NCBI GenBank assembly: GCA_023136785.1
Contig: JAGLQP010000175.1
Coordinates: 1 to 5,119 of the forward strand
Origin: Spirochaetales bacterium
Lineage (GTDB): Bacteria > Spirochaetota > Spirochaetia > SZUA-6 > DRHE01
Direction of reading: 5' to 3'
DNA: 5,119 nt
Shown: piece after piece, positions 1-5,119 of the stretch
How positions within the stretch are numbered: the first letter of the stretch is position 1
Layout: each line of letters begins with the position of its first letter
The notes under the pieces: generated by a model
The model's database searches: none
The model's input: only the letters and a program-made list of their open reading frames with translations
What the model was told of the DNA's origin: nothing
Position numbers and translations under genes: made by a program

Positions 1-1410
1 AGCTTGCGATATTGCCTGAGGGTGGGGGTCCGTGGCAAATACCCTGATCGCCACGGGTTCGGCCGGGCACTTTGCTTCGCAGATTCCGCAGCCGATACAT
101 CGCTCCGGCACCATCTTCGGTTCCCGGAGGGGTTCTTGGTCCCTTGCGTTCCGCCCAGCTTCTTCAAAACGAATCGCCTTCTCAGGTACAGGGCACACTT
201 CCTCGCAGACCAGACAGTTGATCTGTTCTTTGTAGACCACGCAGGTGGTTTCGTCGATTCGGGCTACACCGATCGGGGTCGACTGTTTCTGGACCAGCGT
301 CTGCAGGGGAATAGCCCGATTTGGACAGACCTGCTGGCAGACCTGGCAGAAGTAATCACAGCCGTAGGGGCGGAACTCGAGATGAGGAGTGTAGAGGCTG
401 GCGAAACCGTACCCCTCGCCGGTAATCTTGATGATTTGATTGGGACAGGAACGGACGCACTGAAGGCAGCGCAGGCAGTTCTCCACAAAGCGGACCTCGT
501 CCACGACGCCGGGGGGCCGCAGCAGCTCCGTAATCCTGCGGCGGAAAATCCCGGTCAGCAGACCGCCGACCGCCAAGCCTGCAACCAGCTGAACGCCGTA
601 TTTCAGAAATCTACGGCGGGATCGGTATACAGCGGGCTGTCCGCCGGGGCTCCTTTCGCTCGGAAGGGTGAAGCGGAATCCTTCGGTCGGGCAGGTCGAT
701 TCGTAGTCGAAGCACAGGAGACACTGGTGAGCCATGATCTCCTTGTCCGCGTAGTTCGCCGCTTCCGTTGGACAGCGGTCACAGCGGCCGCAGCTGCTGC
801 AGGCGGCGATCTTCAACCGTAATAGAGGAATCCGGGCCAGCAGTCCGTATAGGGCGCCGAGTGGGCAGAGATAGGTACACCATAATCTGCGAGCGAAAAC
901 AGAGAAGAGTACCAGGAGTCCGAGGAAAACCAGCCCTACCGTAGTAAGGGATACGATCCGGATGATCCAGATGTTGGGGTGGAGGAACTGGAGAACCGGA
1001 GCCGGGGTGAATACCGTAACCAACACGGCTCCGAGGAGCAGCAGAGAAACCGGATAGCGTATCAGCACCTTTCGTTTCGGGTAGTGCTGCAGTGCCAGGG
1101 GATTTCGCTTGCGCAGCGGCGAGAGCAGGAAGTCCGCCGCCTCGATCAACCCGCCGAGCGGGCATATCCAGCCGCAGAATACCCGACCCAGCAGTACAGC
1201 CAGGACCAATAGGCCCGCCACGGCTGCTAAAACGGTCAGATTTCGTTCTGGATTGGTAAGGAAGATCAATGGATCGAAGCGCAGAAACGGATTTTCCGGT
1301 GCGGCAAAAGGATCGAGAGAGCGAAAGTAGATGAACAGGAAGAGGGTGAAGAACAAGCCTTGAGAAATGATTCGCCCAATTTTGAGACGTTTTAGAGTTT
1401 TTGATCGCAT
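1..1410 (-). CDS. NapH-NapG/MauM-type fused membrane polyferredoxin (3' end outside window)
   Basis: Likely an electron-transfer protein of the cytoplasmic membrane. The frame is open for 470 codons from ATG 1410 to the window edge. N-terminal half, NapH-like: hydrophobic helices near residues 12-30, 57-76, 116-136 and 150-173; CxxxCP motifs at C79/C83 and C178/C182; then Fe-S cysteines C204, C207, C210, C213 and C230, C233, C240. A twin-arginine motif SRRRFLK (264-270) precedes a fifth helix (271-289). C-terminal half, NapG/MauM-like: LRPPG at about 295-300, then four [4Fe-4S] sites (C312/315/318/322; C351/355/358/362; C390/399/402/406; C438/441/444/448). NapG and NapH are separate proteins in nitrate-reductase operons; here they are one chain. 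By topology, the first half faces the cytoplasm and the last four clusters should be periplasmic. The start overlaps the upstream DUF362 stop (TAATG), implying translational coupling; no strong Shine-Dalgarno is visible. Only the end of the chain appears to be missing. The donor and acceptor are unknown, and it is not assignable to nitrate reduction. Confidence 0.94.
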   Translation of the reverse strand, partial: MRSKTLKRLKIGRIISQGLFFTLFLFIYFRSLDPFAAPENPFLRFDPLIFLTNPERNLTVLAAVAGLLVLAVLLGRVFCGWICPLGGLIEAADFLLSPLRKRNPLALQHYPKRKVLIRYPVSLLLLGAVLVTVFTPAPVLQFLHPNIWIIRIVSLTTVGLVFLGLLVLFSVFARRLWCTYLCPLGALYGLLARIPLLRLKIAACSSCGRCDRCPTEAANYADKEIMAHQCLLCFDYESTCPTEGFRFTLPSERSPGGQPAVYRSRRRFLKYGVQLVAGLAVGGLLTGIFRRRITELLRPPGVVDEVRFVENCLRCLQCVRSCPNQIIKITGEGYGFASLYTPHLEFRPYGCDYFCQVCQQVCPNRAIPLQTLVQKQSTPIGVARIDETTCVVYKEQINCLVCEEVCPVPEKAIRFEEAGRNARDQEPLREPKMVPERCIGCGICEAKCPAEPVAIRVFATDPHPQAISQA

Positions 1411-2306
1411 TACAGCAGAGAGATCTCTTTCCGCGAGTAGGTGCCGATCGAACCGAGTCCTTTTTCTTCAGCCAGCCTGAGGTAGCCGAGATCTTCCGGC
1501 TGCATCCCGAACAGCAGAGCGGTCTCCGCGTCGGCCTGGGCGACGCCCGGGGAGGCGATGATGGTGTCAGTATCTTTTAAATAGCTCAGGCTTCCGCCGG
1601 TGGGACCTTTCCGGGTCATTATGGCAGTTGCGTCCACCACGGTAAGGTCGCTCTTCACCGCCATGTTGATATCGGAAATGGCCTGATGAATATCCCAGTG
1701 CCAGCGGGAGCGGTTGTCCCCGCTGATACCCATCAGATTCTTCATGCCGATCGTCAGTCCCGCCGTAGAGTGCTGCTTGGCCACGGGTAGATTGATAAAG
1801 GCGTCGGACTCCAGAATGTACTTGTTGACCAGGGTTTCCTTCAGATAGACCCCTCCGGCCACGGATATTTTTTTGTACAGCTTGGAGCTGACATTGCCCA
1901 CGTACAGGACCTTGGCGCCGGCCTCTTCGGCGGCCCGCTGTATACCTGAGGTTATGTAGCTCAGCTTGGGGTTACTCACCGTGCGATCGAACACGTATAC
2001 CTTGGAGGCTCCCGCTTGATAGCAGAGATCAACGATCGTCCGCACCACGAGGGGATCGGTGGTGGCTTTGTACTGGGGCGGAGAGTTAAAGGCGATGTTC
2101 GGTTTCACCGCCACAACATCTCCGCGTCCGATATAACGCCCGATCCCGCCCACCAGCTCGACAGCCTGCTTCACCGCGGCTTCGATGTCGGTGGATCTGA
2201 CGACTCCGACGTCGGTGCTTGCCCCGATATCGAGGGGGAACAGGCGCCGGGCAGCCAGACCAAAGGAGGCAACGGCCATGGTTTTCAGAAAATCTCGTCG
2301 TTGCAT
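1410..2306 (-). CDS. Tat-exported DUF362 domain protein
   Basis: A 298-residue protein of the DUF362 family, whose biochemical function is not established; members often occur with, or fused to, ferredoxin domains. The N-terminus MQRRDFLKTMAVASFGLAAR is a clear Tat signal (RRDFLK at 3-8 followed by a hydrophobic stretch), so export across the cytoplasmic membrane is expected. Family motifs are VAVKPNIAFN (65-74), INLPVAKQHS (171-180) and LTIGMKNLMGI (184-194). The mature part has only one cysteine (C95), so it carries no Fe-S cluster itself; the neighbouring polyferredoxin, overlapping by one base, would supply the redox centres. I chose ATG 2306 because it puts the twin-arginine pair at the extreme N-terminus. 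A GTG at 2378 would add 24 residues, but that extension would cover both divergent promoters. No Shine-Dalgarno precedes ATG 2306, and a promoter places transcription start almost on the codon, suggesting a leaderless message. Start confidence is lower than family confidence. Confidence 0.92.
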   Translation of the reverse strand: MQRRDFLKTMAVASFGLAARRLFPLDIGASTDVGVVRSTDIEAAVKQAVELVGGIGRYIGRGDVVAVKPNIAFNSPPQYKATTDPLVVRTIVDLCYQAGASKVYVFDRTVSNPKLSYITSGIQRAAEEAGAKVLYVGNVSSKLYKKISVAGGVYLKETLVNKYILESDAFINLPVAKQHSTAGLTIGMKNLMGISGDNRSRWHWDIHQAISDINMAVKSDLTVVDATAIMTRKGPTGGSLSYLKDTDTIIASPGVAQADAETALLFGMQPEDLGYLRLAEEKGLGSIGTYSRKEISLL

Positions 2307-2313
2307 GTCATAT

Positions 2314-2342
2314 ATAATAGTTACTTGGTCATCTTCTATCAA
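2314..2342 (-). promoter_or_regulatory. sigma70-type promoter of the DUF362-polyferredoxin operon
   Basis: On the minus strand the -35 hexamer TTGATA (2342-2337) and -10 hexamer TATTAT (2319-2314) are separated by exactly 17 bases. The expected transcription start falls at about 2308-2305, on or immediately before ATG 2306, so the mRNA would be leaderless. This agrees with the absence of a Shine-Dalgarno there. Hexamers and spacing are seen directly; activity and start site are inferred. Confidence 0.65.
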
Positions 2343-2363
2343 CGGGGATTGAAAGGAAATCAA
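2338..2363. promoter_or_regulatory. candidate operator: ATCAA/TTGA half-site cluster between the divergent promoters
   Basis: ATCAA occurs at 2338-2342 and again at 2359-2363, 21 bases apart (two helical turns). TTGA at 2349-2352 makes an inverted repeat with the second copy (TTGA-N7-TCAA, 2349-2363). These resemble CRP/FNR-type half-sites, but the arms are one base further apart than the FNR consensus TTGAT-N4-ATCAA. The cluster lies between the two -35 elements, and the first copy overlaps the minus-strand -35. Short AT-rich words like these can occur by chance, so this is a weak call. Confidence 0.3.
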
Positions 2364-2371
2364 AATTCGCT

Positions 2372-2400
2372 TTGACACATCGAGGACGGGAACGTAGAAT
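2372..2400 (+). promoter_or_regulatory. sigma70-type promoter of the PAS-GGDEF-EAL gene
   Basis: A consensus -35 TTGACA (2372-2377) and a near-consensus -10 TAGAAT (2395-2400) are spaced by 17 bases. Transcription would start near 2406-2408, leaving a 5' leader of only about 5-7 bases before ATG 2413. This is the best promoter match in the window. Sequence and spacing are seen; activity is inferred. Confidence 0.7.
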
Positions 2401-2405
2401 GGGAG
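2401..2405 (+). promoter_or_regulatory. Shine-Dalgarno-like GGGAG before the PAS-GGDEF-EAL gene
   Basis: GGGAG lies 7 bases before ATG 2413, a normal ribosome-binding distance, and supports that start. The only in-frame codons further upstream end at TAG 2395-2397, so no longer start is possible without passing a stop. If transcription begins at the promoter just upstream (about 2407), this site would not be in the mRNA, so either it or that promoter may be unused. Confidence 0.5.
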
Positions 2406-2412
2406 CAGGCGT

Positions 2413-4071
2413 ATGGATGCTTATGAATACATAGTAAATATATCCAAGGACTTCATCACCCTGATCAACCGGGACTACGTTTACGAGATCGTGAATGACT
2501 CGTACTGCACCGAGATAGGACAGAGCCGGGAAGAGATCATCAACCGCAGTGTGGCCGAAATCTGGGGCAAGGAGAAGTTCGAAAACTCCCTGAAACGCTA
2601 TCTGAATCAGTGTTTCGAAGGCCAGGAGGTGCACTACATCGACACCTTCAAATTCGGTCCCTTCGAGAAGTACATGCACGTGTCCTACTATCCCTACCGG
2701 GAGAACGATGAGATTACCCATGTGGCCGTGTTTTCCCACGACATCACTTCGGTTGGGGAGATAGAATCCAAGCTCACCAACTATGAATATCGAGATCCGG
2801 TTACTGGCCTGTTCAACCGCAGGTCCCTGGACGTGGTCCTCGACAAGGAGATCGAGAAAGCAAAACGGTCGAAGTATGAAAAACTGAGGGCGGTGTTGTT
2901 TGTAAGCCTGGAAAATCTGGCCAAGGTGAACCAGGTCTACGGCCACGAAATCGGTGACCTGCTGCTGGAGAACAGCGGTCTGCGCATCCGCCGCACCCTC
3001 CGCAGAAGCGATTACGTGTTCCGTTTTGCCGGCAGCGAGCTGTCGGTGATTCTGACAAATATTGCCAAGAATACGGATGCCGGTAAGGTTGCCCAGAAGA
3101 TCTACAACAACGTAGCCGTTCCCTACCGCTTCAAAGAGACGGATATCAATATCACCTGTCACATCGGAATCGCTCTGTATCCGGAGGACGGGGCGGATAA
3201 AAGAACGATCGTCCAAAAAGCCACCTCTGCACTGGCCGAGGCGAAGAAGAGGAACATGGATTTCCTTCTCTTTGACGCGTCTCTTCACGAGCAGGCGGTG
3301 TCTCGGCTGAAACTGGAAAGTGAGATTGCCAAGGCCTTCGAGAAGGGGCAGTTCGAGCTGCACTACCAGCCGGTGGTGGACACAAACGGCAAGATCCATG
3401 GGGCGGAAGCCCTGATTCGCTGGAACCATCCCGAACGGGGTTACATCCCGCCAATGGACTTCATCCCCATAGCCGAGGAGACTGGTCTGATCATCCCCAT
3501 AGGCCGTTGGGCTTTGTTTACGGCCTGCCGCCAGATTTCCGCTTGGATGAAGAAGCACAAGCTCTACGTATCGATCAATCTGTCTGCCAAGGAATTCTCC
3601 GACTCGACCCTCCTGGAAGCGATCCAGAAAGCGATCAAACAGTCCCAAGACTTCGATCCGGCCTATCTCAAATTGGAGATCACCGAAACCAAATGCATGG
3701 ACGATCCCGAGAAGACGATCAAGCAGATGCAGTCCCTTCTCGATATCGGGGTAGAGACGTTCATCGATGATTTCGGTACGGGCTACTCCTCCCTCGGCTA
3801 CCTGAAACGGCTTCCCGCCGTGACTCTGAAGATCGACAAGCTGTTCATCGACGCTCTGGTCGAGAGCCAGGAGGAACAGGACTATCTGACCCATATCATC
3901 CGCACGGTGAAGAGCAGGAAGAAGAAGGTCCTGGTGGAGGGGGTGAGCAGCAGAGAGCAGTTCGAGCTCCTCAAGGCGATGGCCTGCGATCAGATGCAGG
4001 GTTATCTGTTCAGCCGACCTGTGCCGGCAGAGGAATTTGAAAAGCTGCTCGCCCGGGGTACCCTGCTGTAG
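2413..4071 (+). CDS. PAS-GGDEF-EAL protein, probable c-di-GMP phosphodiesterase with a degenerate cyclase domain
   Basis: A 552-residue soluble signalling protein with no signal peptide or membrane helix. Domain order: PAS sensor (about 1-113), GGDEF (about 124-288), EAL (about 300-545). The GGDEF signature reads AGSEL (206-210) and the usual metal-binding Asp of the D-[LI]-D motif is Ser165, so diguanylate cyclase activity is not expected. The guanine-contacting positions Asn173 and Asp182 and an inhibitory-site RxxD (R197-D200) remain. The EAL domain keeps the typical phosphodiesterase set: E332 in EALIRW, N389, E422 in EITE, D452/D453 in IDDFGTGYSS, K473, E509 and Q529 in MQGYLF. One departure is VEGVSS where EGVE is usual (Ser512 for Glu). 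The predicted reaction is hydrolysis of c-di-GMP to pGpG, tuned by the PAS ligand and perhaps by GTP on the GGDEF domain. The PAS ligand cannot be named from sequence. It is transcribed divergently from the DUF362 operon and convergently to the epimerase. Confidence 0.96.
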   Translation: MDAYEYIVNISKDFITLINRDYVYEIVNDSYCTEIGQSREEIINRSVAEIWGKEKFENSLKRYLNQCFEGQEVHYIDTFKFGPFEKYMHVSYYPYRENDEITHVAVFSHDITSVGEIESKLTNYEYRDPVTGLFNRRSLDVVLDKEIEKAKRSKYEKLRAVLFVSLENLAKVNQVYGHEIGDLLLENSGLRIRRTLRRSDYVFRFAGSELSVILTNIAKNTDAGKVAQKIYNNVAVPYRFKETDINITCHIGIALYPEDGADKRTIVQKATSALAEAKKRNMDFLLFDASLHEQAVSRLKLESEIAKAFEKGQFELHYQPVVDTNGKIHGAEALIRWNHPERGYIPPMDFIPIAEETGLIIPIGRWALFTACRQISAWMKKHKLYVSINLSAKEFSDSTLLEAIQKAIKQSQDFDPAYLKLEITETKCMDDPEKTIKQMQSLLDIGVETFIDDFGTGYSSLGYLKRLPAVTLKIDKLFIDALVESQEEQDYLTHIIRTVKSRKKKVLVEGVSSREQFELLKAMACDQMQGYLFSRPVPAEEFEKLLARGTLL

Positions 4072-4084
4072 GTATCAGGAGGAC

Positions 4085-4112
4085 CCGGTGCCGGTTTTTG
4101 AAATGCCCCTGG
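4085..4112 (+). terminator. weak candidate terminator between convergent genes
   Basis: A short GC hairpin (CCG-GTGC-CGG, 4085-4094) is followed directly by five T residues (4095-4099), 13 bases after the stop of the PAS-GGDEF-EAL gene. The stem is only 3 bp, well below a typical intrinsic terminator. A second imperfect stem (CTG-GAG / CTC-bulge-CAG) follows at about 4109-4126 without a T-tract. The 64-base gap holds nothing stronger, so termination here may rely on Rho. Confidence 0.25.
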
Positions 4113-4135
4113 AGGGACTCCGCAGCTGCCTGAGG

Positions 4136-5119
4136 TCAATCTTCGAGAAATCCCTGTTCCCGAAACCATTGAAAGGTGTCCTGAAGAGTCACCTCGAGAG
4201 GCCGGGGATTGTAGTCCAGCTCCTGCCTCGCCTTTTCGCAGGATACGCAGCGGTGTTTGCTGATCGCAAGCAGAGCATCGGGGGTGAAGGCCGGATACTT
4301 CGAGCTCAGACCGGGAAGCTTCCCGGCAATTCGCGACACGCTGCGGGCCAGCCACACAGGAAGGGCTAGTCGAGGGGTCTTCCGCCCCGTGATCTTCTGC
4401 ACCAGCGCGGCCATCTCGGGCAGAGATCGCCAGGTTCCGCTCAGAATGTAGCGTTCGCCCCTGCCTGCCCGCTGCTGGGCGGCCAGAGAACCTGCCACCA
4501 CATCCCGGACATCGACCCAGTTGAAGCCGCCGCGGATCAAAGCGGGGAGACGGTTGTGGTACAGATCGAGCAGGGACTTGCCCAGATGGGAGGGCTTGCA
4601 GTCGAAGGGACCGAGGATGGCTGTAGGAGAGATGATCACCGCATCGAGTCCCTCGGCTGCAGCCTCCAGAACAAGTCGTTCCGATTCGGCTTTTGTCCAG
4701 CCGTATAGGGTCGTGTCGTCAAGCCCCGCCAGAGGATTGTTCTCGTCGGTTGCTTTTTGGGGATTCAGATCCGAGAGTGCTTCGATTGAGCTGAAATGGA
4801 TCACCCGGCGGACCTTGCAGCTTAAGCAGGCCTGGATCACATTGCGGGTGCCCTCGATATTGACCCGCCGCAACAATTCGATGTGCCGGCCGTCGAGGGA
4901 GATCGACGCTGCCAGATGATAAACGACCTCGACGTCATGAAACGCCCGGAGCAGGGAGTCTGGATCGGTGAGCTCGGCCCGTACCCGGTGGGCTGCCAAC
5001 CCTTCAAGAGCCCGGGTGTCCTCATGAACCAGCAAGCGCACCCGAACTCCGGCCGCCAGCAAGGCCCGCGAAAGTACTGCCCCCACATGGCCGGATGCCC
5101 CGGTGATTGCCGTTGTCAC
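4136..5119 (-). CDS. NAD(P)-dependent epimerase/reductase, extended SDR family (5' end at window edge)
   Basis: A Rossmann-fold oxidoreductase of the extended short-chain dehydrogenase type, predicted cytoplasmic. The first residues contain the nucleotide-binding TGASGHVG (GxxGxxG at G7, G10, G13). The catalytic pair is Y139 and K143 in YGWTKAESE, with the partner serine at S110/S111 in HFSSIEAL. VYHLAA (66-71), the ISPTAILGP stretch (163-171) and WVDVRDVV (201-208) are typical of the family, and the C-terminus has NPRPLEVTLQDT (304-315). The pattern is closest to dihydroflavonol-4-reductase-like or hopanoid-associated (HpnA-like) sugar epimerases, but the substrate cannot be fixed from sequence. 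Its 327 residues are nearly full length. The GTG at 5119 is the first base set of the minus strand here, so the native start may be a few codons upstream, outside the window. It is convergent with the c-di-GMP gene, separated by 64 bases, and shows no obvious functional tie to the other genes. Confidence 0.94.
   Translation of the reverse strand: MTTAITGASGHVGAVLSRALLAAGVRVRLLVHEDTRALEGLAAHRVRAELTDPDSLLRAFHDVEVVYHLAASISLDGRHIELLRRVNIEGTRNVIQACLSCKVRRVIHFSSIEALSDLNPQKATDENNPLAGLDDTTLYGWTKAESERLVLEAAAEGLDAVIISPTAILGPFDCKPSHLGKSLLDLYHNRLPALIRGGFNWVDVRDVVAGSLAAQQRAGRGERYILSGTWRSLPEMAALVQKITGRKTPRLALPVWLARSVSRIAGKLPGLSSKYPAFTPDALLAISKHRCVSCEKARQELDYNPRPLEVTLQDTFQWFREQGFLED

Noticed and set aside
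4..822. 272-codon open frame on the plus strand
   Set aside because: Lies antisense to the polyferredoxin gene, whose minus-strand frame carries many correctly spaced cysteine motifs. The plus frame shows no domain and a low-complexity Ala run from repeated cysteine/alanine codons on the other strand.
779..1165. 128-codon minus-strand frame within the polyferredoxin region
   Set aside because: Same strand but another frame than the polyferredoxin; Arg/Pro/Gly-rich with no domain, a shadow frame.
2313..2318. Plus-strand TATAAT as a -10 element for the PAS-GGDEF-EAL gene
   Set aside because: No acceptable -35 hexamer lies 16-18 bases upstream, and the same bases are explained by the minus-strand -10. 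TTGACA-N17-TAGAAT nearer the gene is a far better match.
2307..2378. GTG 2378 as the start of the DUF362 gene
   Set aside because: It would place 24 residues before the twin-arginine motif and require transcription from upstream of both promoters; ATG 2306 gives a standard Tat signal.
2329..3894. 521-codon open frame on the minus strand antisense to the PAS-GGDEF-EAL gene
   Set aside because: It mirrors codons of a gene with clear PAS, GGDEF and EAL motifs. Its own translation has no recognisable domain and it would run through the divergent promoter region.
1..5119. tRNA, rRNA, CRISPR arrays, insertion sequences or attachment sites
   Set aside because: Nearly all bases lie in four ordinary genes. 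I saw no tandem spaced repeats, transposase motifs, terminal inverted repeats or tRNA-like cloverleaf in the two short intergenic gaps. By-eye inspection could miss weak cases.

Overview
The window holds four protein-coding genes and no RNA genes, mobile elements or repeat arrays that I can see. Base composition is moderately GC-rich and even throughout. Tat-exported iron-sulfur proteins and cyclic-di-GMP signalling point to a free-living Gram-negative-type bacterium. I suspect something like a Spirochaetota or other environmental anaerobe/facultative lineage, but the sequence does not settle the taxon. 

Layout: (1) positions 1-1410, minus strand, an uninterrupted 470-codon reading frame that runs off the left edge. 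It is a membrane polyferredoxin that joins a NapH-like half (four membrane helices, two CxxxCP motifs, cytoplasmic Fe-S ligands) to a NapG/MauM-like half (internal twin-arginine motif, fifth helix, four [4Fe-4S] sites). (2) Positions 1410-2306, minus strand, a Tat-signal DUF362 protein whose stop overlaps the polyferredoxin start by one base (TAATG), so the two form an operon. (3) Positions 2307-2412, a 106-bp divergent control region with two well-formed sigma70-type promoters back to back and ATCAA/TTGA half-sites between them. (4) Positions 2413-4071, plus strand, a cytoplasmic PAS-GGDEF-EAL protein with a degraded GGDEF site and a nearly intact EAL site, most likely a c-di-GMP phosphodiesterase. 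(5) Positions 4072-4135, a short convergent gap. (6) Positions 4136-5119, minus strand, an extended-SDR NAD(P)-dependent epimerase/reductase whose true start may lie just outside the window. 

The DUF362/polyferredoxin pair looks like one redox module at the cytoplasmic membrane: an exported DUF362 protein plus a membrane wire of up to six Fe-S clusters that could carry electrons across the membrane. The divergent c-di-GMP gene shares its control region, which suggests but does not prove co-regulation. The epimerase has no clear functional link to its neighbours. The points most worth following are the NapH-NapG fusion with an internal Tat motif, a missing ligand in its second cytoplasmic cluster, the paired leaderless-looking divergent promoters, and the GGDEF domain that keeps guanine-binding residues but has lost its metal ligands.
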